Assembly (NCBI GenBank): GCA_964629885.1
Contig: CAZVRJ010000002.1
Location: 1-64,000 of the forward strand
Direction: 5' to 3'
Source: CAYWCV01 sp964629885
GTDB lineage: Bacteria; Bacteroidota; Rhodothermia; Balneolales; CAYWCV01
Length of the DNA: 64,000 bases
The notes under the pieces were generated by a model, which saw only the letters and a list, made by a program, of their open reading frames with translations, searched no databases and was not told the DNA's origin. Both the position numbers and the translations under genes were made by a program. Shown piece by piece: positions 45,488-53,219 of this stretch. How positions within the stretch are numbered: position 1 is the stretch's first letter; each line of letters starts with the position of its first letter.

Positions 45488-46372
45488 GTCTTTGAGAGCG
45501 TCTTCAACCTGATCAAACTTCCATGTGAATCCTACTCCCTGAAGCTTGGCTGGAACCATGTTCATGCTGGCTGTTACTACAGTCGATGATTCGCCCAATG
45601 CGAGATTGAGGGCAAACCCCGGAACTTTGAATAGGGTTGGTCGCGAAAGAACTTTTCCCAAGGCCGAAGCAAACTGCGACATGGTGACAATGTTCGGAGC
45701 TGATGCGTTAACCGGCCCGCTGAGATTCTCGTTTTCAACGCCTTCGATAAATATTCTCACCATATCGTCGAGGTGAATCCATGGAAAATACTGATTCCCA
45801 CTACCCAATGGTCCGCCTAAGCCTAGCTTAAATGGCAATAACATCTTTTCGAGCGCCCCTCCGTCTGGGTGGAGGACAACGCCGATTCTTGGAGTTACAA
45901 CACGCACCCCTTTGGGAGCTGCATTGGCATGAGACTCCCAGAGGCGGCAAACACCTGCAAGGAAATCGTTTCCAGCGGGAGAATCTTCTGTCAATACAGT
46001 GTCTCCCGAATCGCCGTAATAGCCAACAGCAGAAGCCGACACAAACGCCTTGGGTCGCTGTTCGACAGGTGCAGCATTTATGGCCTTTACGATTGCCGAT
46101 GTTGTCTCAACCCGGCTAGAAACGATCTTCTTTTTGAGCGTTTCGGTCCACCGACGCCCCGCTAGCGACTCACCTGCTAAATTTATGACAGCTGTCGATC
46201 CCGCAACGGCTTCGTTGATATCTGCCCAAGCAGCGTACGAAACTGAACTGCTTTTACTTGATGACTTCGAAGGATCCCTTGTAAGTATCACAACTTGGTA
46301 TCCTTTATCAACTAGTGATTTCGTGAGTGCCGACCCAATAAAACCTGTTCCTCCGCTGATGACGACTTTCAT
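45476..46372 (-). CDS. TIGR01777 family SDR-type epimerase
   Basis: This is a short-chain dehydrogenase of the extended type: NAD(P)-binding ISGGTGFIGSALTKSL at residues 4-19, INLAGESLAGRRWTE, SASAVGYYGDSG and YFPWIHLDDMVRIF. The family (YfcH, SulA-like) has no firm substrate. The 298-residue length is standard. It is the last gene of a long leftward operon, 20 nt after the dipeptide epimerase, and its end overlaps the convergent lipoprotein gene by 12 bp. Confidence 0.9.
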   Translation of the reverse strand: MKVVISGGTGFIGSALTKSLVDKGYQVVILTRDPSKSSSKSSSVSYAAWADINEAVAGSTAVINLAGESLAGRRWTETLKKKIVSSRVETTSAIVKAINAAPVEQRPKAFVSASAVGYYGDSGDTVLTEDSPAGNDFLAGVCRLWESHANAAPKGVRVVTPRIGVVLHPDGGALEKMLLPFKLGLGGPLGSGNQYFPWIHLDDMVRIFIEGVENENLSGPVNASAPNIVTMSQFASALGKVLSRPTLFKVPGFALNLALGESSTVVTASMNMVPAKLQGVGFTWKFDQVEDALKDLLR

Positions 46373-46392
46373 GACAGATCCTTCGTATTTGA

Positions 46393-47415
46393 TTATGTTC
46401 TCACTTGAACACCGAGCCCGGGCAATTCATTCAACCGAACTCTACCATCCGATCCAACCTGAAGACCGACAAATGGATCATCAGAAATGAGAATATGGCT
46501 GTCGAGATCGCAGAAGTCGGCCCAAAGGGCGACAATGGCGGCAGCTGTATTGGCGATTGAAGACTCGAGCATGCACCCAACCATCACTTTCATGCCGTAT
46601 TGACGTGCTTTCCACAGGTAATGTAGCGCTGGTACCATCCCACCTGTTTTCATCAGTTTGAGGTTGATGCCATGGTAGCAGCGAGCTATCTGGGCCATGT
46701 CTTCAGATCCCGTGAAGCCCTCGTCGGCGATGATGGGAACAGGCGATCCCAGTTTCAACATGGCAAGCTCGTCGGTCATATGTGCCGGCATGGGTTGTTC
46801 GACCAACTTCACATTCATGCGGTGCATAAACCGGGCTAAGTCGATGGCTTCCTCGGGGTCAGTCCAGCCTTCGTTGGCGTCGATCCAAACTTCCTTGCGT
46901 GTCAGGCTGCGGATCAAACGCATGATGTCGCGATCGTAGTTGGTACCGAGTTTAACCTTGAGCACTGGGTAGGGCTCTGCTTCGGCCACTTTTTGCCGAA
47001 TCATATCTTCGGAGTCGATTCCGATGGTGAACGAGGTCATTGGACCCGTAGTACTCGGTGCATTCCAGATTCGGTGAAGAGGAAGGCCGATGGTCTTGCC
47101 CATTAGATCGGCATAGGCCATTTCAATGCCTGCCTTCACGGATCCTTCGTTTGGGTAGAGTTCATTCAAGTACGCATGAAGCTCAACCATGTCGAGCGGA
47201 TTCTTGATTCTAGACGGATCAAACCGTTTCACTGACTTTCGTACCGTGTCGACCGACTCGTCGTATCGCTTGTTTGGGGCGAACTCGCCGTAGCCGATCA
47301 GACCGTTGCGTTCCACCTTGAGCAACAAGTTGGAAGCCACCGTTCGCGATCCCCTCGTTATCGTAAATGCGTGCTTAAGGGGCAGGTTCAGATCGGTAAG
47401 GGTGAGTTTATCCAT
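46393..47415 (-). CDS. Dipeptide (L-Ala-D/L-Glu) epimerase, enolase superfamily
   Basis: The barrel carries the muconate-lactonizing subgroup residues: LKVKLG (KxK), WIDANEGW (Asp), VEQPMP (Glu), IADEGF (Asp) and LKLMKTGG (second-face Lys). These fit an L-Ala-D/L-Glu epimerase that recycles murein peptides; GCMLESSI near the end agrees. An o-succinylbenzoate synthase is less likely with DEGFT and no men genes. It starts 1 nt after cdsA and belongs to the same operon. Confidence 0.88.
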   Translation of the reverse strand: MDKLTLTDLNLPLKHAFTITRGSRTVASNLLLKVERNGLIGYGEFAPNKRYDESVDTVRKSVKRFDPSRIKNPLDMVELHAYLNELYPNEGSVKAGIEMAYADLMGKTIGLPLHRIWNAPSTTGPMTSFTIGIDSEDMIRQKVAEAEPYPVLKVKLGTNYDRDIMRLIRSLTRKEVWIDANEGWTDPEEAIDLARFMHRMNVKLVEQPMPAHMTDELAMLKLGSPVPIIADEGFTGSEDMAQIARCYHGINLKLMKTGGMVPALHYLWKARQYGMKVMVGCMLESSIANTAAAIVALWADFCDLDSHILISDDPFVGLQVGSDGRVRLNELPGLGVQVRT

Positions 47416-47416
47416 G

Positions 47417-48238
47417 TCAGAAGTCGATATACTTGAAGTACTTCAAAAGCTCGAGCCAGACCCATGAGACTGGTGCTGAGAGCATCATGGCATCAAATCG
47501 GTCGAGCACTCCGCCATGGCCCGGCAAGATGCTTCCCGAGTCTTTGAGGTTTGCTTTTCGCTTGATGCGGCTTTCGGCAAGGTCTCCAATGGGACCAAAA
47601 ATGGACACGAGAATGATGAGAGGCCAAACAAGACTTAGGTCAAGTTCTTTGCCGCCTGGGGTGAGCCACAAAGCGAGCAGATAGCCCAATGCGGCACCAA
47701 AAAAGCCGCCGATGAAACCCTCCCACGTCTTTTTGGGACTGATCTTGGGGGCAAGCTGGTGTTTTCCGAACATTTTGCCGCCGAAATAGGCAAAACTGTC
47801 GTTGCCCCACACCATGAGCACAACCATGAGAAGAAGGAAGAACCCTTGGGAATCGGTGCCGCTGTTTCGGAGCAGTAGCATCGTGCTCATCATGAGCGGG
47901 ATGTAGGTTCCGATAAAAATGCTACTGACAATGCGGTTCATGCGTTCGTCGCTACTCCGAAGCGCCCCGCGCAACACAAGGATGAACAACATCACCAACA
48001 ATGTAGGTAGGAAGAGTGGGTTGAAGGGCTGCGTTAGGATAACCGCCCCCATCGCGAGACTCCAAATCAGGCTTACTTCGGCTCCCATCATTTTGAACAT
48101 GTTGGAGAGCTCCCACTGCATGAGCCACACTACAACCATGACTGTGGCCACAAAATACCAACCACCCAACCACACGACGAAAACAAACGCCGGTGCGGCG
48201 ATAAGGCCAAATACGATCCTCTTTAAAAACTCATTCAA
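47417..48238 (-). CDS. cdsA: Phosphatidate cytidylyltransferase
   Basis: It makes CDP-diacylglycerol, the branch point of phospholipid synthesis, in the inner membrane. Eight or so hydrophobic segments precede the signature region KISPKKTWEGFIGG and GPIGDLAESRIKRK, KDSGSILPGHGGVLDRFD. The 273-residue length is normal. The start is TTG at 48238 (NEFLKRIVFGL matches family N-termini); no in-frame ATG exists nearby. It lies between the DUF2007 gene (11 nt) and the dipeptide epimerase (1 nt). Confidence 0.95.
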   Translation of the reverse strand: MNEFLKRIVFGLIAAPAFVFVVWLGGWYFVATVMVVVWLMQWELSNMFKMMGAEVSLIWSLAMGAVILTQPFNPLFLPTLLVMLFILVLRGALRSSDERMNRIVSSIFIGTYIPLMMSTMLLLRNSGTDSQGFFLLLMVVLMVWGNDSFAYFGGKMFGKHQLAPKISPKKTWEGFIGGFFGAALGYLLALWLTPGGKELDLSLVWPLIILVSIFGPIGDLAESRIKRKANLKDSGSILPGHGGVLDRFDAMMLSAPVSWVWLELLKYFKYIDF

Positions 48239-48249
48239 TTGCTTGGGAG

Positions 48250-48516
48250 TTACTCGAAGTCGTCTACGTCAACCTGCGCACTATTCCATTCCGAAAGTGC
48301 AAGCCGGGCAGCATTCGCTTGGTCGTCGGGCACATAAAGCCAAACCTGGGCCATGTCGCCGACGTTTAGGCTGTAAGCCCTGTCTCGCTTGTTCAGGATA
48401 TTGCACTTAATATCACGACTTTCTAAGTAACCTTTCACGAGTTCCGCATCGTAATCGGTACCCGTTTCATAAACGCAGGTCCATCCCTGAACTTCACTAA
48501 CTTGATTTCCAAACAT
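48250..48516 (-). CDS. DUF2007-family small protein
   Basis: An 88-residue protein of the DUF2007 (putative signal transducing) family: WTCVYETGTDYDAELVKGYL and VWLYVPDDQANAARLALSE are characteristic. These small ferredoxin-like domains have no known function. The ATG at 48516 is one codon inside a GTG. It overlaps the end of the CPBP protease gene by 20 nt and precedes cdsA by 11 nt, so expression is tied to lipid synthesis genes. Confidence 0.8.
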   Translation of the reverse strand: MFGNQVSEVQGWTCVYETGTDYDAELVKGYLESRDIKCNILNKRDRAYSLNVGDMAQVWLYVPDDQANAARLALSEWNSAQVDVDDFE

Positions 48517-49468
48517 CACTGACCTCCCCTGAATTGGTTTGTCGTTTTATAAAGTAAAGTACGACATAGACCAAGACAATGCTACCAAAAGCAAGGTAAA
48601 GAGGGGGCATTTCGGGGTTTGAATCGGCGAGTGGAGAGTCGGGCATGAACTTCACTAACAGCACGCTGAAGGCGTTATTCACCAAGTGGGCGACCATGGC
48701 CGGGATAAGTGAACCTGATTTAACGGTAATCCATCCGAGGAAAATTCCGATCATGGCCAAAGGTATGACCTGGCTCAACCGAAGGTGGTAAAATCCGAAT
48801 ATGATGCCGGTAATGAGTATGGCCGTCCACGCCGCCTTTGTGCGACGGAGCAAGTTCAGGGCAAAGCCACGGTATAGAATTTCCTCGCAGATGGCGGGCA
48901 CCATGGCCACATGGAACAGTGCGAGGGCGATGTTGAAGTCGCTCTTAAGAAATCCCTCGATCATTTCTGTCTGTTGACGCTCAATTTCCAACAAGAATGA
49001 TGGAAGCGGGATGAGCGTATTCAGCCAAGCCACAAGCCAGACAGTTGGTGCACCTACGATGATGAGCAGCGATGCCATTGCAGTGTATTTCCAAACGGAG
49101 GCATCACGTTTCATTGGGAGCATTTCGCTCCACGACCGGCGTTTCACATAATATATTACAGGAAGAGTGAGTACTCCGAAGGCGAGAATTTGACCCATGG
49201 AGTTACCCAAAAACAGGATGTCAAAATGATCGGCCAGACCCTCGGGCGTTGCAATAACCGAAAGATCTACTCCTGGGGTGGCAAGAAGCCCTACCACCAC
49301 TACGATAGCAGCTATCACCTGAAAGGCAATGAAGGCTATCAATATCCAGCCGTATGTGATCAGCCAATCAGGGAAGCCAGCCCGTTCCGCCTTCGACAGA
49401 ACGGGTTGCTCCACAATAGGTTCGTTCAGCCACTGTGGCTGTTCATCATCCTGCTTCAGTTCTTCCAT
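48497..49468 (-). CDS. CPBP family intramembrane glutamic protease
   Basis: This second CPBP protein of the window has about eight membrane segments in 323 residues. Motif 1 is EEILYRGFAL, motif 2 is FGFYHLRLSQ, and motif 3 is VAHLVNNAFSV. The N-terminal 35 residues are charged and cytoplasmic. Function is unknown; peptide or prenyl-protein cleavage is the family chemistry. It follows the DUF4199-like gene by 9 nt and overlaps DUF2007. Confidence 0.87.
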   Translation of the reverse strand: MEELKQDDEQPQWLNEPIVEQPVLSKAERAGFPDWLITYGWILIAFIAFQVIAAIVVVVGLLATPGVDLSVIATPEGLADHFDILFLGNSMGQILAFGVLTLPVIYYVKRRSWSEMLPMKRDASVWKYTAMASLLIIVGAPTVWLVAWLNTLIPLPSFLLEIERQQTEMIEGFLKSDFNIALALFHVAMVPAICEEILYRGFALNLLRRTKAAWTAILITGIIFGFYHLRLSQVIPLAMIGIFLGWITVKSGSLIPAMVAHLVNNAFSVLLVKFMPDSPLADSNPEMPPLYLAFGSIVLVYVVLYFIKRQTNSGEVSDVWKSS

Positions 49469-49477
49469 GAGAAATTG

Positions 49478-50035
49478 TTAAAGTGTCTCTTCTTTTTTCG
49501 AGAATATGGCTGCTCCAATCATTCCGGAAATCAAATTGATTATTCCAAACATCACAGTACCAATTCCTAAACCCATTAGTCTCACAGACCATTTCGAAGG
49601 ATCGTTTGCCATCATCTGATCCATAGCCTGCTGGCGTGCTGCCTCGTTCATTTCGGGTATGGAGTCGATGGCGCCCATCATTGAGCTCATCATATTCTTT
49701 GTCATGTTTGGATCCACAAAATCCCAAAGGATGCCCAATACTCCTGAAATGATCGCAATTAATACGCCAGTTACCAGTCCCATTACGGCACCTTTGCCCA
49801 CAGGGACACGCAAGTCGGTAGCTTTGATGTACCCTCTCACGACTAGAAGGCCTGCAACTGCTGCTACAAGACAAAGTACTACACTAGCAATGGATGGAAT
49901 AAACATCATCATCATTGACGGTTGCATACTTGTCACTGTATAAGCAACTACCAAATTTCCGACGAATGCAATGATGGCGAAGATCATCGCGAACCGAAGT
50001 GCAAAGGGCATGTAACTTTCGTTAGCTTGTTCCAT
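49478..50035 (-). CDS. DUF4199-like membrane protein
   Basis: There are four hydrophobic segments in 185 residues: FALRFAMIFAIIAFVGNLVV, IASVVLCLVAAVAGLLVV, GLVTGVLIAIISGVLGIL and GTVMFGIINLISGMIGAAI, with a Met-rich loop (MTKNMMSSMMG). This is the plan of DUF4199 proteins of Bacteroidota, which have no known function. ATG at 50035 is preferred to a start at 50086; it overlaps the DUF2085 gene by 14 nt. Confidence 0.7.
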   Translation of the reverse strand: MEQANESYMPFALRFAMIFAIIAFVGNLVVAYTVTSMQPSMMMMFIPSIASVVLCLVAAVAGLLVVRGYIKATDLRVPVGKGAVMGLVTGVLIAIISGVLGILWDFVDPNMTKNMMSSMMGAIDSIPEMNEAARQQAMDQMMANDPSKWSVRLMGLGIGTVMFGIINLISGMIGAAIFSKKEETL

Positions 50036-50522
50036 GTAAGTATTGGTTTGGTTTTTGTTTGAATTCACCTGCAAGTAACCAAGCAAGGCTCATGCCAAAG
50101 AGTGCTCCGAGGATGATACGGCTTTGATGCGAATTCATCCAAACTCCAGCGAGATTTCCCATGAAATCTATGACGATAAGCGCAAGTGCCACGATGATCA
50201 GGTTGATAGCAACTTTTTTTCGGTAAGGAAGCCCAGTTGCCAAAAGAAATGGAAACAGAATCAATCCTGTAAAAAAAGACCCATAAATGCCGAAACACCG
50301 GCTGCAAACAGCCATAATCACACCGCTAAGTGATAGTGAACGTCCGTCCTGCTGATGGCACAACGAATCGAACACCATGAGGCTGGCCTTGTGGTAGAAG
50401 TGGTCACTGTCGAGTCCGAACAATCCACCACCCAAAGACATGAAGAAAAGCAGTGCTGCAAAAAATATCAGCACACCATACCAAAGTGGTGAGAAATCTT
50501 CGTAAGACCGTACATGCGACAT
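50022..50522 (-). CDS. DUF2085-family membrane protein
   Basis: The family signature is clear: SLCHQQDGRSLSLSG followed by AVCSRCFGIYGSF, giving paired Cys and His that suggest a metal or redox site in the membrane. The 166 residues have about four membrane segments. DUF2085 proteins are common in FCB bacteria and lack a known function. It sits 30 nt after the thioesterase gene in the accA-cdsA operon and overlaps the following gene by 14 nt. Confidence 0.85.
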   Translation of the reverse strand: MSHVRSYEDFSPLWYGVLIFFAALLFFMSLGGGLFGLDSDHFYHKASLMVFDSLCHQQDGRSLSLSGVIMAVCSRCFGIYGSFFTGLILFPFLLATGLPYRKKVAINLIIVALALIVIDFMGNLAGVWMNSHQSRIILGALFGMSLAWLLAGEFKQKPNQYLHGTS

Positions 50523-50552
50523 ATTTAGACCTACGCCAACTGCGCAAGAAGG

Positions 50553-50996
50553 TTACAAAATTCCGGCTTTTTTTAGTCCTTCGGCGAAATACTGTGGAGC
50601 ACGTACCGGGCGACGAGTGGTTGCATCCATGAACACTAGGACAACGTTACCAATAGCCTTGGTACGCTCATTCGCTGCATCTGTGATCTTGTACCAGGTG
50701 TCAAGTTTTACCCCAGGTACCTGAAACATGAATGTGTGGATGTTGAATGGTTCATCATAAAGCAGTGGTTCCTTGTAGTCGACCGCAGCATGGACTACTG
50801 GGAGCATGATCCCATTCGATTCAAGCTCAGAGTATGTGAGGCCAAATGTGCGAATCATCTCGGTTCGCGCCACCTCGAAATACTCCAAATAATTGCCGTA
50901 GTATACATATCCCATTTGATCCGTTTCGGCATAACGACTGCGGAGGCTGTGTACATGCTTCAGCAGCGGTTTGCCGTCAGGAAACGTGATAGACAT
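50553..50996 (-). CDS. YbgC/FadM-like acyl-CoA thioesterase (4HBT)
   Basis: The hotdog domain is of the 4-hydroxybenzoyl-CoA thioesterase type: RYAETDQMGYVYYGNYLEYF has the catalytic Asp, and RTEMIRTFGL follows. The ATG at 50996 (147 residues) begins 1 nt after the accA stop, which fixes the start; a longer frame would overlap accA. Housed between accA and membrane genes, it may trim acyl-CoA or acyl-ACP during lipid synthesis. It is unrelated in subfamily to the thioesterase at 133. Confidence 0.87.
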   Translation of the reverse strand: MSITFPDGKPLLKHVHSLRSRYAETDQMGYVYYGNYLEYFEVARTEMIRTFGLTYSELESNGIMLPVVHAAVDYKEPLLYDEPFNIHTFMFQVPGVKLDTWYKITDAANERTKAIGNVVLVFMDATTRRPVRAPQYFAEGLKKAGIL

Positions 50997-50997
50997 G

Positions 50998-51957
50998 CTA
51001 TTCGGCCACTTCGATATGCACGCCCATCGAGCTGTACTTCTCAACGCGCTGGTTCACAAGCTGGTCAGCTTTCAGCTTGCCTAGGCGACCAAGACTGTCG
51101 ACGAGTTGCTTTTTCACAAGCACAGCCGATGCTTTGTGGTCGCGATGGGCACCCCCTTTTGGCTCTGGTATCACACCGTCGATTACGCCAAGTTCAATGA
51201 GGTCGATGGCGGTGAGCTTAAGTGCCTTCGCAGCCTGCTCTTTATATTCCCAGGTTTTCCAGAGAATGCTGGAGCACGACTCGGGCGATATGACCGAATA
51301 CCAGGTGTTCTCCAACATGTAGACTTCGTTGCCCATTCCAATTCCGAGGGCGCCGCCGCTGGCTCCTTCTCCAATCACGACCGTAATGATTGGCACTCGC
51401 AGCACCGCCATCTCCATTAGGTTGCGTGCAATGGCCTCGGCTTGTCCCCTTTCCTCGGCTTCAAGCCCTGGGAATGCGCCCGGTGTGTCGAGTAGGGTGA
51501 TTACAGGAATATTGTACTTCTCGGCCAGCTTCATGAGTCGAAGCGCCTTACGGTATCCTTCAGGGTTCGCCATTCCGAAATTACGGTATTGACGTGTCTT
51601 GGTGTCGCGACCCTTTTGATGACCCATGACCATCACCGATTGCCCGTCAATAGTTGCAATACCACCTACCAACGCTTTATCGTCGGCATAGTAACGGTCG
51701 CCGTGCAGCTCGATGAAATCGCCGCACATCAGATCGATGTAATCGAGTGTATACGGGCGCTCAGGGTGCCGAGCCAGCTGTACGCGTTGCCAGCGAGTTA
51801 GATTGGCAAAAACCTTGGAGCGGAGTTCTTCGACCCTGGTCTCGAGGTTGCTGATCTCTTTAGCGAGGATGTCGTTGTCGGCAATTGAGAGAGCCTTCAG
51901 TTGGACAATCTTCTGCTCCAGGTCGTAAATGGGTTTTTCGAAGTCGAGATGGTTCAT
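50998..51957 (-). CDS. accA: Acetyl-CoA carboxylase carboxyltransferase subunit alpha
   Basis: AccA with AccD transfers the carboxyl group to acetyl-CoA, the first step of fatty acid synthesis. FIELHGDRYYADDKALVGG, GHQKGRDTK, DTPGAFPGLEAEERGQ and SEGGASGGALGIG-like GEGASGGALGIGMGN are conserved. ATG at 51957 gives 319 residues, as in E. coli. The longer frame to 52047 just translates the heptamer array and is rejected. It heads the lipid operon and diverges from arsR. Confidence 0.97.
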   Translation of the reverse strand: MNHLDFEKPIYDLEQKIVQLKALSIADNDILAKEISNLETRVEELRSKVFANLTRWQRVQLARHPERPYTLDYIDLMCGDFIELHGDRYYADDKALVGGIATIDGQSVMVMGHQKGRDTKTRQYRNFGMANPEGYRKALRLMKLAEKYNIPVITLLDTPGAFPGLEAEERGQAEAIARNLMEMAVLRVPIITVVIGEGASGGALGIGMGNEVYMLENTWYSVISPESCSSILWKTWEYKEQAAKALKLTAIDLIELGVIDGVIPEPKGGAHRDHKASAVLVKKQLVDSLGRLGKLKADQLVNQRVEKYSSMGVHIEVAE

Positions 51958-51986
51958 AGTTTTGAATATAAGGAAGAATAGGATAA

Positions 51987-52021
51987 TTGGACATTGGACA
52001 TTGGACATTGGACATTGGACA
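51987..52021. repeat. Heptamer array TTGGACA in the accA-arsR divergent spacer
   Basis: Five perfect 7-bp units lie head to tail between the two divergent starts. The array ends 20 bp before the arsR -35 box. The unit is unrelated in sequence to the TGAYTAG arrays but has the same period. Confidence 0.92.
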
Positions 52022-52040
52022 TTGAGAGGCGAGATATATT

Positions 52041-52070
52041 TTGACATTTGAACAAATGTTCATATATTTG
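52041..52070 (+). promoter_or_regulatory. Promoter of the arsR sulfur operon
   Basis: TTGACA (52041-52046) and TATATT (52063-52068) are 16 bp apart. The same -10 region is TATATTTG, a perfect Bacteroidota TAnnTTTG box (52063-52070), 19 bp after TTG. Transcription would start about 52075-52077, close to the A of the ATG at 52075, so the mRNA should be leaderless or nearly so. Confidence 0.7.
52044..52062 (+). promoter_or_regulatory. ArsR-type operator between the promoter boxes
   Basis: TGAACA-AA-TGTTCA (52049-52062) is the 6-2-6 core of the ArsR/SmtB 12-2-12 operator type. Overlapping it, ACATTTG-AA-CAAATGT (52044-52059) is also a perfect inverted repeat. The site fills the space between -35 and -10, so a bound repressor would exclude RNA polymerase. 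Confidence 0.7.
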
Positions 52071-52074
52071 TTTT

Positions 52075-52386
52075 ATGGACACAGAAATACTACACCAGAC
52101 ACGCATACCGACTTCCGAGCTTGAGCCGCTCTCGCAGGTGCTGAAAGCCATTGCGCATCCGGCTAGGCTCGCCATTGTCGACTTGCTCAGCCAGCACGAC
52201 CAGCTGCACTGCACCCAGCTCATGGAGGCCACTGGCGTTGAGCAGTCGCTTTTGTCGCATCACTTGACGACAATGCACGACCGGGGAGTGCTCAGCCGCG
52301 TAAAGGATGGTAAATACATTCTTTACCGCCTTGCCGACAAACGCATGGCAAACATCATCGACTGTATAATCAAGCAAAACGGATGA
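52075..52386 (+). CDS. ArsR-family transcriptional repressor, candidate reactive-sulfur sensor
   Basis: The 103-residue winged helix-turn-helix protein has the ArsR pattern: AIAHPARLAIVDLLSQH, recognition helix VEQSLLSHHLTTMHDRGVL and wing KDGKYILYRL. Two cysteines remain: Cys46 at the ArsR CVC position and Cys97 in the last helix. A dithiol of this spacing resembles SqrR/BigR-type persulfide sensors, though their first Cys lies elsewhere. It overlaps tauE by 4 nt and heads the sulfur operon. A self-regulating operator lies in its promoter. The start 52075 is fixed by the promoter. Confidence 0.8.
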   Translation: MDTEILHQTRIPTSELEPLSQVLKAIAHPARLAIVDLLSQHDQLHCTQLMEATGVEQSLLSHHLTTMHDRGVLSRVKDGKYILYRLADKRMANIIDCIIKQNG

Positions 52387-53186
52387 TGATCACGTTTGTC
52401 GCAGGGCTGATTATGGCTCTCATCATTGGGATCACACTTGGATTGATCGGTGGTGGTGGTTCCATCCTCACAGTACCTGTTTTCGTTTATATTTTGGGAA
52501 TCCCCCCTGTTGAGGCAACAGCCTACTCGCTTTTCGTTGTTGGCGCGACATCTGCTGCAGGTGCACTCGGATACCAGAAGCAAGGTTTGATCGCATGGAA
52601 AGATGGTCTCATCTTTGCCATACCTTCGCTTATTGCAGTTTTCTTGGTGCGATCATTGGTCGTACCTGCTCTACCTCAAACAATGGGTGGAATGTTGGGT
52701 CTGTCGTTTTCGAAGGACCTGTTCATCATGGTGTTGTTCGCGGTTATCATGGCAATGGCATCTATCACTATGATTAAGGATGGTATTCAAGTAGCACCCA
52801 ATCCAAATATGAGTCCCCTCAAAAAGTCGATCATCATCATGATAGAGGGTTTTGGCGTAGGCGCAATAACGGGCTTAGTTGGTGCTGGCGGCGGATTCCT
52901 CATCATACCGGCCCTAGTGATCCTGATGGGTATGGACATGAAATTGGCGGTTGGTACCTCATTGATGATCATTGCCGTGAAATCTCTGATCGGTTTCACT
53001 GGCGACATCATTGCCCTGCCCAGCATCGATTGGGCACTCATATTGCAATTCACGGCTCTGTCGCTGGTGGGAGTCTGGTTTGGCTTGAGAATATCTAAGC
53101 ACGTCTCCGGACAAAAACTAAAAAAAGCATTCGGCTACTTTGTGGCCATCATGGCTGTTGCCATACTCACTGTAGAACTACTTTAA
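52383..53186 (+). CDS. TauE/SafE-family sulfur anion exporter
   Basis: The protein has about eight membrane segments in two repeats, each with the family opening (GITLGLIGGGGSILTVPVFVY, split by polar turns, and AITGLVGAGGGFLIIPALVIL). TauE/SafE proteins move sulfite, sulfoacetate or thiosulfate-like anions out of the cell. Start overlaps arsR (ATGA). In this operon it probably exports the sulfite or thiosulfate made by the next gene product. Length 267 is typical. Confidence 0.87.
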   Translation: MMITFVAGLIMALIIGITLGLIGGGGSILTVPVFVYILGIPPVEATAYSLFVVGATSAAGALGYQKQGLIAWKDGLIFAIPSLIAVFLVRSLVVPALPQTMGGMLGLSFSKDLFIMVLFAVIMAMASITMIKDGIQVAPNPNMSPLKKSIIIMIEGFGVGAITGLVGAGGGFLIIPALVILMGMDMKLAVGTSLMIIAVKSLIGFTGDIIALPSIDWALILQFTALSLVGVWFGLRISKHVSGQKLKKAFGYFVAIMAVAILTVELL

Positions 53187-53219
53187 TTAACATCAAGCAA
53201 GCACATCATAACAACCCAT

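Noticed and set aside
51958..52047. N-terminal extension of accA
   Set aside because: The extra 30 residues only translate the TTGGACA heptamers, and the conserved AccA N-terminus begins at the ATG at 51957.
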